A stretch of DNA of 64,000 nt from contig JBBDYH010000037.1 in NCBI GenBank assembly GCA_040901795.1, positions 109,385-173,384 on the forward strand. The letters run 5' to 3'. Below the pieces are notes generated by a model, which did not search any database, was not told the DNA's origin, and saw only the letters and a list, made by a program, of their open reading frames with translations. The position numbers and the translations under genes were made by a program. This DNA is from JBBDYH01 sp040901795. GTDB lineage: Bacteria > Planctomycetota > Planctomycetia > Pirellulales > JALHPA01. This document shows, piece by piece, positions 1 through 7,851 of the stretch (the stretch's first letter is position 1; every line of letters begins with the position of its first letter).

Positions 1-531
1 CGAGACGTAGTACAAAAACCCGCTCGAGCTGTTCGCAATCCGCACGGCACGCTCGCGGGGCGTCGTCGGTGTCACGAGCTGAATTAAACTGAAATCGCAA
101 GCGCGGCAGACCTTTGCCAGCGCTGCTGCTTCTTCAACCGGCAGGTCGGGTACGATGGCGCCGGCCACGCCGGCGGCTTGTGCGTCGACGACGTATTGCT
201 CCAAGCCGTGGCGATACACGATCGCATAGCTCACCATCGTGACCACCGGCGCAGCCAATTCCGGCAGCGTACGGCGGGCTGTTTCAAAAATATCGTGGAG
301 CTTGACCTTCTTGGCAAGCGCTCGGGTGTACGAGGCCTGAACGACTGGTCCGTCGGCGATAGGGTCGCTGTAGGGAATGCCTAACTCGCACAGGTGCGCT
401 CCACGCCGGACCAACTCCCGAAGCATCGCGGCGGTGAAGTCCAGATCCGGATCGCCCGCCGTGATGAACGGCATTAGCGCCTTCTGGCCGCGCGAGCGGA
501 GATTCGAGAATAGCGTATCGATTGCCGACAT
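1..531 (-). CDS. trpA: Tryptophan synthase alpha chain, N-terminal 177 residues (3' end outside window)
   Basis: TrpA cleaves indole-3-glycerol phosphate to indole and glyceraldehyde 3-phosphate in the cytoplasmic TrpA-TrpB complex. Translating the minus strand from the ATG at 531-529 gives MSAIDTLFSNLRSRGQKAL and then PFITAGDPDL. The catalytic pair sits in CELGIPYSDPIADGP, with Glu49 and Asp60 at the same residue numbers as in E. coli TrpA. The frame stays open to base 1, so the protein is cut by the window edge, not visibly broken. It lies 89 bp downstream of trpB on the same strand, the usual trpB-trpA order, and is probably co-transcribed with it. Confidence 0.95.
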   Translation of the reverse strand, partial: MSAIDTLFSNLRSRGQKALMPFITAGDPDLDFTAAMLRELVRRGAHLCELGIPYSDPIADGPVVQASYTRALAKKVKLHDIFETARRTLPELAAPVVTMVSYAIVYRHGLEQYVVDAQAAGVAGAIVPDLPVEEAAALAKVCRACDFSLIQLVTPTTPRERAVRIANSSSGFLYYVS

Positions 532-588
532 TGAACCTAGTGCGGAATTCGGAACGCGGAGTGCGGAGTTAGAGCACTTAAACTGAAA

Positions 589-616
589 CCTTGAACGTTG
601 AACTTTGAACCTTGAA
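589..616. repeat. Heptamer tandem repeat in the trpB-trpA gap
   Basis: Four consecutive 7-bp units of the form cNTTGAA (589-595, 596-602, 603-609, 610-616) lie between the trpB stop and trpA. Related heptamer runs lie at 50962-50982 and 56693-56713, also in short gaps beside genes. No function can be read from the sequence. Confidence 0.7.
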
Positions 617-620
617 CACC

Positions 621-1823
621 CTAGTACTCCTCTCCCCGCAACCGTGCAATCTCCGCGGCATCTTTGTCGCCCCGCCCGGAGAGGCAGACGACGACCACCT
701 CATCTGATTTGCGTTTCGCGGCAATCTCCATCGCCTTGGCCACGGCGTGCGAGCTTTCGAGCGCCGGTAAAATGCCTTCGCTGCGCGCGACGAGGCCAAA
801 TGCCGCAAGCGCCTCGTCATCGCGGCAGCATGTATACGTGACGCGCCCTGAGTCCTTCCAATAGCTGTGTTCCGGCCCCACGCCCGGGTAATCCAAGCCG
901 GCCGAGATTGAGTGCACGTCGCACGTCTGCCCGTCTTCGTCTTGCATCACGTAGCTGTAGCTGCCGTGCAGCACGCCCGGCGAGCCATACGACAACGGCG
1001 ACGCATGCTCCCCCGGCTCGCACGATCGCCCGCCCGCCTCCACGCCGATCAGCTCAATGTCCGCATGCTCGATGAACGGATGAAACATGCCTGCGGCGTT
1101 GCTGCCGCCGCCGACACAGGCGATCACTACATCGGGGAGGCGTCCGAGTTGCGACCGCGACTGCTCTATCGTCTCGCGGCCGATGACCGACTGGAAATCG
1201 CGCACGATCTGCGGAAACGGATGCGGCCCGACGACGGAGCCCAGGATGTAGTGCGTGTTCTCGACCGACGTCATCCAGTCGCGCATGGCTTCGTTGATCG
1301 CGTCGCGCAGCGTCCGTGAGCCGGTCGTGACGGGGCGAACTTCGGCGCCCAAGAGCTTCATGCTGAAGACGTTCGGACGCTGTCGGCGGATGTCCTCCTC
1401 GCCCATATAGACGATGCATTCCAAACCGAACCGCGCGCAGGCAGTAGCCGTGGCTACGCCGTGCTGACCGGCGCCGGTCTCGGCGATGACGCGGCGCTTG
1501 CCCATCCGCAGCGTCAGCAGCGCCTGGCCGAGCGTGTTGTTAATCTTGTGGGCGCCGGTGTGGTTGAGGTCCTCGCGCTTCAGGTAGATCTGGGCGCCGC
1601 CGCACTGGTTCGACAACCGTCGAGCATGATACAGCGGTGATGGCCGGCCGACGTAATGCCGCCACAAGTCCTCAAGCTCGGCCTGAAACATCCGATCCTG
1701 CCGTGCCGCGTCGTACGCCGCCGCCAGCTCATCCAGCGCCCGCATCAGCGTTTCGGGCACGTACCGGCCGCCGAAATCTCCGAACCGACCAAGCTGATCG
1801 GGCACCTGACTCGTTGCTGGCAT
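621..1823 (-). CDS. trpB: Tryptophan synthase beta chain
   Basis: The PLP enzyme condenses indole, channelled from TrpA, with L-serine to give L-tryptophan. The chosen start (ATG at 1823-1821, MPATSQVPDQLGRFGDFGG) gives 400 residues, the family's usual length; an upstream in-frame ATG at 1922 would add 33 residues that look non-homologous. The PLP lysine is Lys93 in HTGAHKINNTLGQALL. The ETGAGQHGVATA segment and the phosphate-binding GGGSNAAGMF follow in order. The upstream Shine-Dalgarno is weak. It is divergent from mutM across about 120 bp, and trpA follows after 89 bp. Confidence 0.96.
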   Translation of the reverse strand: MPATSQVPDQLGRFGDFGGRYVPETLMRALDELAAAYDAARQDRMFQAELEDLWRHYVGRPSPLYHARRLSNQCGGAQIYLKREDLNHTGAHKINNTLGQALLTLRMGKRRVIAETGAGQHGVATATACARFGLECIVYMGEEDIRRQRPNVFSMKLLGAEVRPVTTGSRTLRDAINEAMRDWMTSVENTHYILGSVVGPHPFPQIVRDFQSVIGRETIEQSRSQLGRLPDVVIACVGGGSNAAGMFHPFIEHADIELIGVEAGGRSCEPGEHASPLSYGSPGVLHGSYSYVMQDEDGQTCDVHSISAGLDYPGVGPEHSYWKDSGRVTYTCCRDDEALAAFGLVARSEGILPALESSHAVAKAMEIAAKRKSDEVVVVCLSGRGDKDAAEIARLRGEEY

Positions 1824-1944
1824 ACTGTCTTTCGAATGAAGTGGGAAAAGCGCCGTTGAACACTTGGCCTCAACCAACCCTGAACTGTATTGTTGATGAA
1901 GTGAAGCGAAGTTCAAGTCCAACCGCGCCCTCGGAGTTTACCCT

Positions 1945-2787
1945 GTGCCTGAATTGCCGGAAGTCGAGACGATGCGCCGCGGTGTCGCCCACATCGCGGG
2001 GAGCCGGATCGTCGATGTCGAACGCCCGCCATGTGGGCGGAAACCGATCCTGATTGCACCTCGGATCGATGCCTTGCGCCGCCGCGCTGTCGGCCGCCGT
2101 ATCACGACCGTTGATCGGGTCGGCAAGCGAGTCGTCTTGCGCCTTGATTCGGGAGACTCGATTGTGCTTGAGCCGCGGATGACCGGACTCGTGCTGCTCG
2201 CCGATCCGCCGACGCGCGAACACCTGCGGCTGCGGATTACGCTCGATCGCAAACCGCGCGAGCTCTTATTCTGGGACCGCCGGGGACTGGGGCTGGTGCG
2301 GCTTGTCAGCGAGCGGCAATTTTACGAGCTGTACGAAAACGGCAGCCTCGGACCCGATGCGCTGTTGATTTCGACAGGCGAGCTTCATGCCCGCCTGGGT
2401 AAGAGCCGACGGGCCATCAAGGTGGCGCTGCTCGATCAACGAGCCGTGGCCGGCATTGGCAATCTCTACGCATCCGAGATCCTTCATCTTGCGGGCGTTC
2501 ATCCCGAGCGCCGCTGCAATCGAATTCGCGCCGCCGAATGGGAGCGAATTCACGCCGCCATGCGCCAGGTGCTCGAAACAGCGATTCGCTTTGAAGGTTC
2601 CACGCTGGCCGACGGCACGTATCGGAATGCGCTCAACCAGAATGGCGGTTACCAGAACCATCATCGTGTGTACGATCGCGCCAGCGAAACCTGCTTTACT
2701 TGCAGGGAAGAACCAGTCCTCCGGATCGTCCAGGCGCAGCGTTCGACCTTTTTTTGCACCCGTTGCCAGCCCAAGCGGCCGCTATGA
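1945..2787 (+). CDS. mutM: Formamidopyrimidine-DNA glycosylase (Fpg/MutM)
   Basis: This bifunctional base-excision repair glycosylase/AP lyase removes 8-oxoguanine and formamidopyrimidines. The start is GTG at 1945, preceded by GGAG at about 1932. It yields PELPEVETMRRGV, with the catalytic N-terminal proline and the following glutamate. The H2TH-region signature DQRAVAGIGNLYASEILH is present. The C-terminus carries a four-cysteine zinc finger (CFTC near residue 250 and CTRC near residue 273). The length of 280 residues is normal. It is divergently transcribed from trpB. Confidence 0.96.
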   Translation: MPELPEVETMRRGVAHIAGSRIVDVERPPCGRKPILIAPRIDALRRRAVGRRITTVDRVGKRVVLRLDSGDSIVLEPRMTGLVLLADPPTREHLRLRITLDRKPRELLFWDRRGLGLVRLVSERQFYELYENGSLGPDALLISTGELHARLGKSRRAIKVALLDQRAVAGIGNLYASEILHLAGVHPERRCNRIRAAEWERIHAAMRQVLETAIRFEGSTLADGTYRNALNQNGGYQNHHRVYDRASETCFTCREEPVLRIVQAQRSTFFCTRCQPKRPL

Positions 2788-2971
2788 ATCGGTCGAGAAA
2801 AAGTTGCATTCGCTGGGCGTTCGGTGTCTAATCCTGGTTGATGAGCCAAGGGGTCGGGAGTCTTTTTCGGCGGGTACGTTGGGCCACGTCGTAAATCACC
2901 GACCGAAACAGACTCCCGACCCTGTATCCTCTAGTCCACCTCGCCCGCCACTTATTACAAAGGAGTCTCTC

Positions 2972-4042
2972 ATGGCAGACACACGCCGCGAATGCCCCGA
3001 TTGTGCTTCGGACTTCCGCTCGCTCGATCGCCGAGACTTTTTAAAGACGGCCAGTGTGGCCGCCGTCGCGGGCTCGGCGTCGTTGGCGCTTTCCAACTGG
3101 GCCGTGGCCAAAGATGCCCCTGCCGTAAGTGGCAAGGCCGAATCCGTCGTCAAGACGCTCTACGACTCGCTCAAGGAGGAGCAGCGCAAAAAGATGTGCT
3201 TCGCCTGGGACTATACCGAGAAGAAGCGCGGCCTGCTGCGGACCTACGTCGCCAACAACTGGAATATCACCGAAGAGATGATCAGCAGTGAGTTCTACAA
3301 CAAAGACCAGCAGGCGATGATCCGCGAGATCTTCAAGGGTATCGTGCACCCCGAATGGGTCAGCCGCATCGACAAGCAGTTGGAGGACGATGCCGGCGGC
3401 TACGGCGAACAGCAGTCGATCGCCATCTTCGGCCAACCCGGCACCGGCAAGTTCGAGTTCGTGATGACCGGCCGGCACATGACCATCCGCTGCGATGGCG
3501 ACTCGGCCGAGCATGTGGCCTTTGGTGGACCGATCTTCTACGGCCACGCCGTCGAGGGTAACGAAAAGCCGAACCATCCGGGCAACGTGTTCTGGCCTCA
3601 GGCGCTCGCTGCCAACAAGGTCTACGAGATGCTCGACACCAAACAGCGCGAGCAGGCATTGTCGGCCAGGCGGCCGCGCGAGCAAGACGTCGCCTTCCAG
3701 GGGCCGAACGGCAAACTGCCCGGCATCGCGGTCACTGAGATGTCGAGCGATCAACAAGACGAGCTGAAGAAGGTGCTCGGCAAGCTGGTGGAGCCGTACC
3801 ACCAGGCCGACCGCGACGAGGCGATGTCCTGCCTCAAGGCGCAAGGCGGCCTGGAGAAATGCTCGCTGGCCTTCTACAAGGAAGGGGACCTCGGCGACGA
3901 CAAGGTGTGGGATTGCTGGCGGCTGGAGGGTCCGGCGTTCGTCTGGTACTTCCGCGGTGCGCCGCACGTCCACGTCTGGGTAAACATTGCCGCCGATCCG
4001 TCGGTGAAGACAAATTCGATCGAGGGACAATATCCCGTGTAA
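2972..4042 (+). CDS. DUF3500 family protein with Tat signal
   Basis: A 356-residue protein starting at ATG 2972, with a strong AAAGGAG ribosome site at 2959-2965. The frame is open further upstream, but without a plausible start. The N-terminus carries a twin-arginine signal (Arg20-Arg21 in DRRDFLKT, then AAVAGSASLALSNWAVA), so export in folded form is expected. The body resembles DUF3500 proteins: GQPGTGKFEFVMTGRHMTIR, then FGGPIFYGHA, and a C-terminal GAPHVHVWVNI. The GQPGTGK string is not a credible ATPase P-loop here, because no Walker B or AAA features follow. The biochemical function of the family is unknown to me. A hairpin terminator at 4202-4229 probably ends its transcript. Confidence 0.85.
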   Translation: MADTRRECPDCASDFRSLDRRDFLKTASVAAVAGSASLALSNWAVAKDAPAVSGKAESVVKTLYDSLKEEQRKKMCFAWDYTEKKRGLLRTYVANNWNITEEMISSEFYNKDQQAMIREIFKGIVHPEWVSRIDKQLEDDAGGYGEQQSIAIFGQPGTGKFEFVMTGRHMTIRCDGDSAEHVAFGGPIFYGHAVEGNEKPNHPGNVFWPQALAANKVYEMLDTKQREQALSARRPREQDVAFQGPNGKLPGIAVTEMSSDQQDELKKVLGKLVEPYHQADRDEAMSCLKAQGGLEKCSLAFYKEGDLGDDKVWDCWRLEGPAFVWYFRGAPHVHVWVNIAADPSVKTNSIEGQYPV

Positions 4043-4048
4043 CTTTCT

Positions 4049-4181
4049 CGTTCCCAGGCTCTGCCTGGGAACGGGCTGCATCGCAAGCTCTGCCTGCCGG
4101 GACTAACTGATGCGCGTGGCCTTCATGACGCGCGAGGCAGAGCCTGGCGGGCAGTGCGTTCCCATGCGGAGCATGGGAACG
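4049..4181. repeat. Pair of GTTCCCA palindromes (REP-like)
   Basis: Two inverted repeats flank a 'gcaagctctgcctg' stretch. The first has arms CGTTCCCAGGC / GCCTGGGAACG at 4049-4059 and 4063-4073. The second has arms CGTTCCCATGC / GCATGGGAACG at 4157-4167 and 4171-4181. Both form 11-bp stems with 3-nt loops. The arrangement resembles the dispersed palindromic repeats common in planctomycete intergenic DNA. Confidence 0.8.
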
Positions 4182-4201
4182 AGGTACCCATAAACTCCTT
4201 T

Positions 4202-4229
4202 AGCCGCGGCCGGTTTGGCCGCGGCTTTT
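4202..4229 (+). terminator. Rho-independent terminator-like hairpin ahead of thiO
   Basis: A perfect 10-bp stem AGCCGCGGCC / GGCCGCGGCT (4202-4211, 4217-4226) with a 5-nt loop is followed by TTTT. It ends only 3 bp before the thiO ATG at 4233. It most likely terminates the DUF3500 transcript. Any thiO message starting upstream would carry it in the leader, where it would block a Shine-Dalgarno. Confidence 0.65.
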
Positions 4230-4232
4230 GTA

Positions 4233-5384
4233 ATGGACGACTGCCTGGTTATTGGCGCCGGTGTGATCGGATTGTCGATCGCGTACGAACTTTCTGGCCA
4301 CGGACTCCGCGTGCGCGTGATCGATCGCCAGCGACCGGCCGCCGAGGCATCGTGGGCGGGCGCGGGGATCTTGCCTCCTCCGCCTGCGACGCCGCAGACC
4401 CCGCTTGAGCAGCTTGCCGCACTCAGTGTGCGCTTGCATTCGGAATGGGCGCGGCAACTGCGCAACGAAACCGGTATCGATAACGAGTACCGCCGTTGCG
4501 GCGCTTGGTATCTGCGCATGCAAGACGTTTCCGAACCGGTTGCGGTGACCGGACCTGAAATGACGCGACGCGCAGACTATGTCAACGGCCATCCAATGGT
4601 TCAATCCGTCAAGCTGCGCGAAGTCGCGGAATCGGAGCCGGCTCTTGCGGTCGTGTGCAGCGAGAAGGCGATTCTCGCCGCCGGACTTGCAAACGACGAA
4701 GCACAGCTCCGCAACCCGCGCCATCTGCAAGCGCTCCTCTCCGCCTGCGAGTGTCGCGGCGTAAAGGTTGAATCCGATGTCGAAGTGACCGGCTTTTGGG
4801 TCAGCGCCGGCCAGGTCGTTGGCGCACAGACCTCGTCTGGACCAAAGTATGCCGGCACGTTCTGTGTCACGAGCGGAGCTTGGACCGGCCAACTCACCGA
4901 GATGGTCGGCATCTCGATTCCCCTCGTGCCGATCCGTGGGCAGATGGTCCTCCTCCGCAACCCGCAGCCCGGTTTACGTCGCATTGTCAACGTCGGGAAG
5001 CGCTATTTGGTGCCGCGGCTGGACGGCCGTGTCCTCGTGGGATCGACCGAAGAGAACGTCGGCTACGAAAAGTGCAACACCGACGAGGGTATTGCTGGCC
5101 TGCTCGATTTTGCCGGCACCCTAGTACCACACTGGCGTACGGCTGAAGTCGAGCGGACCTGGGCCGGTTTGCGACCGGCGACATCCGACGAAATGCCCTA
5201 TCTCGGCCGCGCGCCCGCGCTGGACAATCTCTTCGTCGCAGCCGGCCATTTTCGCAGTGGGATTTATCTCTCGCCGGCGACCGCCGTTGTGATGAGCGAG
5301 TTGATTCGCGGCCTGCCGCCGTCGATTGACTTATCGGCGTTTCGGATCGATCGCGACGTTCCACCGACGCTCGCCAGCCCGTAG
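4233..5384 (+). CDS. thiO: Glycine oxidase ThiO-like FAD-dependent oxidoreductase
   Basis: Predicted to oxidise glycine (or a D-amino acid) to the imine with O2, the step feeding thiazole synthesis in thiamine biosynthesis. The start is ATG 4233 (MDDCLVIGAGVIGLSIAYEL), which puts the FAD Rossmann motif GxGxxG at residues 8-13; an upstream TTG is inside the terminator hairpin and less likely. The DAO-family C-terminal signature is present (TWAGLRPATSDEMPYLGRAP, then NLFVAAGHFRSGIYLSPATA). The length of 383 residues fits. No other thi genes are in view, so the exact substrate is inferred from family resemblance. Confidence 0.85.
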   Translation: MDDCLVIGAGVIGLSIAYELSGHGLRVRVIDRQRPAAEASWAGAGILPPPPATPQTPLEQLAALSVRLHSEWARQLRNETGIDNEYRRCGAWYLRMQDVSEPVAVTGPEMTRRADYVNGHPMVQSVKLREVAESEPALAVVCSEKAILAAGLANDEAQLRNPRHLQALLSACECRGVKVESDVEVTGFWVSAGQVVGAQTSSGPKYAGTFCVTSGAWTGQLTEMVGISIPLVPIRGQMVLLRNPQPGLRRIVNVGKRYLVPRLDGRVLVGSTEENVGYEKCNTDEGIAGLLDFAGTLVPHWRTAEVERTWAGLRPATSDEMPYLGRAPALDNLFVAAGHFRSGIYLSPATAVVMSELIRGLPPSIDLSAFRIDRDVPPTLASP

Positions 5385-5387
5385 CCC

Positions 5388-5486
5388 GTAGGGTGGGACC
5401 AGCCCGCATGGATGCGGGCGCAGGCCCACCACTTGGTGGTCTAGCGATGGTGGGCCGTCGGCCGCGGCGGCCTCGTCCCACCCTAC
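5388..5486. repeat. GTAGGGTGGGAC inverted-repeat element
   Basis: A perfect 12-bp terminal inverted repeat, GTAGGGTGGGAC at 5388-5399 and GTCCCACCCTAC at 5475-5486, encloses about 75 bp with further internal dyads (cccaccacttggtggt). The right arm overlaps the TAG stop codon of the minus-strand ExeA-like gene (5485-5483), so the repeat supplies the end of that reading frame. Related copies lie at 34392-34485 and near 36539. Confidence 0.75.
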
Positions 5487-6331
5487 ATGCTGTGCGTTGC
5501 TTGATCTCGCGGCGTACCGGCGCCGGTAAGATCCTCCGCCACGGCTTCGATTTGCTCGGTGGCGATCGTCTGTCGCTCTTCGGCATAGCCGACCAACAGC
5601 GCCAGATCACAAAGGCGGTTGATTCGCCGCGGGACCCCTTGGCCGAGCGCATGAACGGCTTCCATTGCCGAGCCATTAAAGATCTCGCGTCCGGCCCCGG
5701 CGGCCTGCAAACGATGAACGATGTACGCGGCCGTTTCTTCCGCCGAAAACGCTGGCAGCAAGCACTTGGCCGACAGGCGCTCCTCCAAGCTCGGCATCCG
5801 CGACAACATTTGCAGCAAACTCGTCTGTCCAACCAACACGACGATCGGCGGCGGCTGATTTGCGGTCTCAAGATTCATCAGCAGCCGCAGCGCTTCCCAC
5901 GTTCGCAGGTCGTCGATCGCATGGGCTTCGTCGATGACGACTACCAATCGCTTGTTTTGAGCGGCCAGCTTCGTAAGCGATCCCTCCATTCGCCGCAAGC
6001 TCTGATCGATGGGGGGCGTGCTATTCACCGACGGCGATTCTTCACCGGCCAGTTCGTCGGCGAGATATCCGAGCATTTCCGCGGGCGACAGCAGCGGAAA
6101 CGCGAGGCGAACGAAAATCCGTCCTTGGCTTTCGAGCTGCCCGGCAAGTAGATCCAACAGGAGCGTCTTGCCCGTGCCCGCTGCGCCGGCGAGTGCCGCC
6201 GCGGAACCGTGCTCGAAGGCATATCGCAGCTTGACCAAGGCGGCATGCTGGTTTTCGGCGGGGTAATAGAATGCCGCGTCCGCGCGCCGGTCGAACGGTC
6301 GGACCTTCAGTCCCCAATAGGATTCGTACAT
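5483..6331 (-). CDS. ExeA-like AAA ATPase
   Basis: A 282-residue ATPase of the ExeA/MshM type (known in general secretion and in exosortase or exopolysaccharide loci). It starts MYESYWGLKVRPFD, the family's typical opening. Walker A is GAAGTGKT at residues 49-56 and Walker B is LVVVIDEAH near residue 130; an arginine-rich RRINRLCDLALL sensor-2-like helix follows. There is no C-terminal peptidoglycan-binding domain, unlike the longer ExeA proteins. It is the last gene of a minus-strand set with the P-loop protein at 6444-7835 and the membrane protein at 7852-8658, suggesting a role in polysaccharide export or cell-surface assembly. Confidence 0.85.
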   Translation of the reverse strand: MYESYWGLKVRPFDRRADAAFYYPAENQHAALVKLRYAFEHGSAAALAGAAGTGKTLLLDLLAGQLESQGRIFVRLAFPLLSPAEMLGYLADELAGEESPSVNSTPPIDQSLRRMEGSLTKLAAQNKRLVVVIDEAHAIDDLRTWEALRLLMNLETANQPPPIVVLVGQTSLLQMLSRMPSLEERLSAKCLLPAFSAEETAAYIVHRLQAAGAGREIFNGSAMEAVHALGQGVPRRINRLCDLALLVGYAEERQTIATEQIEAVAEDLTGAGTPRDQATHSM

Positions 6332-6360
6332 AAGCGACCGTCCGTCGATGGATCAATGTA

Positions 6361-6432
6361 GTAGGCACACTCCGCTCGACTGAGCTCGCGCCGAAGCCGT
6401 GTGCCGTTCCGGACACGGAGTGTGCGGTCTAC
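6361..6432. repeat. GTAGGCACACTCCG inverted repeat in intergenic gap
   Basis: The arms GTAGGCACACTCCG (6361-6374) and CGGAGTGTGCGGTCTAC (6416-6432) pair imperfectly around a GC-rich centre that holds CGACTGAGCTCGCGCCGAAGC. Nearly the same centre recurs at about 36507-36529. It separates the ExeA-like gene from the upstream P-loop gene. Confidence 0.6.
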
Positions 6433-6443
6433 AATGGTGCGGA

Positions 6444-7835
6444 CTACAATCTGCAGCGATTCTCAAGCGCGCCCCAACAGGGCACATTCCATTGCTCAAG
6501 CGTCCTCCGCGCCCGCTCCCAGGCGATCCGGTCTTCGCTAGCGCAACCAACAAGAATCGTGGCATCGATCGAGCCCCCCGCGAGAAGGCTGGACCGCGCT
6601 GCCGGGGACCCGACGCTGCCGCCGTCAATCAATACCAGGTCAAACTGGTCGCGCAGCTCACCGAAGGTCACCGTCTGCCGGAGCTTCGAGCGCTCGATCG
6701 TATCGGCCCGCAATGGCTTACACAGTGGCAACAGCGTCACGTGGTCTTCCAGCGATTCGATCAGCACCTCGCCCAACGTTGCTTCCCCGGCCAGGATGAT
6801 CTCCAGGCCTCGGTCCGGCTCCAAACCGACCATTTCGGCGAGCTGCGGGTGAGAAACATTACCGTCCACCAGGCAGACCCGTAGTCCTTGCGCCGCAAGT
6901 TTAAGCGCCATGCAAAGCACGACCGTTGTGCAACCCTGACCTTCGTCAACGGAGCAAATCGCGATCGTTTGGCTTCCGTTGGTAATCTGCTCCGCGAGCA
7001 TGGCTGCCGTCGATTCTAATTCGTTGCCGGCACGTTCGATGAGCAGTCGGCACGCCGCCGGCCACGCCAGGCGATCAACCTCGAGCGCTGCCATCGGAGA
7101 CGCCGGAGCCTCCTCGGTACGGTAGCTCGACAGCGGACGCAGATCCTTTGCCGGAGTCTCGACGTTTGCGGAACGCGGCATTGCGGTGAAGTTTCGAGCG
7201 GCCATCTGGGTAGCCCCGGCAGGCGATGATCGTTGTGCAATTGCCGTCGCGCAGACGGCCGGATCGAGTCGGTACTGTGGCAATTCTGCACCCGCCGAAA
7301 CAGGCTTCTGTTCGGCGCCTCGGTGGTCGAGTGCCGCTCGCTCTTCAATACGACCCCCGCTCGAGACGTCGCCGGAAGCGGTGGCAATATTCGTGGCAAT
7401 CTCTCGGTCGTGGTGGTTTTTCGGGCGTCCCGTTTGTGCAAACGACAGATGGGGCGTAGGCACCACGGCGCTTTCAGCAAGCTTTTGCAGAGCGCGCCGA
7501 CCGACGACCATTTTCGGTTTACTCTCGATTGCGGCCGACACCGGCGGCTTTGAAGGAACAACATTGGCGTCAGCTTCCGCATGACTTGGCATTGCAGCGG
7601 CGATTGCAGTCGGCTCATCGGCGCGGATTGCAGCCGCGGCGGTCGAGCGTCGAGTACGGCTTGTTGTCCGGCGCGGCGACTGCGCCCGCTCAGCAGGCTT
7701 CGTAGGGGCAGGCGCAGCATTGGTCGTTTCAGCCTCTGCCGCACTCAATCGACGAGCCGGCGCATGCGGCTGTTCAGGCGCGGCAGCTTGTTCGTCGCTA
7801 TAGGCTTTTATGAAGGCCCGATCGATGGCGCTCAT
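6444..7835 (-). CDS. ParA/Wzc-like P-loop protein with degenerate Walker A
   Basis: A 463-residue protein starting at ATG 7835 (MSAIDRAFIKAYSDEQ), with an AAAGGGA ribosome site just upstream; the frame extends 33 codons further but without support. The first 280 residues are low-complexity, rich in Ala, Pro, Thr and Arg. The last ~170 residues follow the fold of capsular polysaccharide (Wzc/CpsD) P-loop ATPases: IAICSVDEGQGCTTVVLCMA, then VCLVDGNVSHPQLAEMVGL, then FDLVLIDGGSV. The normal Walker A lysine (GEGKST) is replaced by Cys in GQGCTT, so ATP hydrolysis may be lost. No tyrosine-rich tail is seen. The ExeA-like ATPase lies downstream and a membrane protein upstream, probably one operon. 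Confidence 0.75.
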   Translation of the reverse strand: MSAIDRAFIKAYSDEQAAAPEQPHAPARRLSAAEAETTNAAPAPTKPAERAQSPRRTTSRTRRSTAAAAIRADEPTAIAAAMPSHAEADANVVPSKPPVSAAIESKPKMVVGRRALQKLAESAVVPTPHLSFAQTGRPKNHHDREIATNIATASGDVSSGGRIEERAALDHRGAEQKPVSAGAELPQYRLDPAVCATAIAQRSSPAGATQMAARNFTAMPRSANVETPAKDLRPLSSYRTEEAPASPMAALEVDRLAWPAACRLLIERAGNELESTAAMLAEQITNGSQTIAICSVDEGQGCTTVVLCMALKLAAQGLRVCLVDGNVSHPQLAEMVGLEPDRGLEIILAGEATLGEVLIESLEDHVTLLPLCKPLRADTIERSKLRQTVTFGELRDQFDLVLIDGGSVGSPAARSSLLAGGSIDATILVGCASEDRIAWERARRTLEQWNVPCWGALENRCRL

Positions 7836-7851
7836 AACTTTGGGTCCCTTT

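Noticed and set aside
3421..3450. Walker A motif (GQPGTGK) in the DUF3500 protein as an ATPase site
   Set aside because: No Walker B, sensor or AAA context follows, and the protein is Tat-exported; the string is probably coincidental.
3041..4081. Minus-strand frame opposite the DUF3500 gene (346 codons)
   Set aside because: Shadow of a well-supported Tat-exported protein; no start signal and no family.
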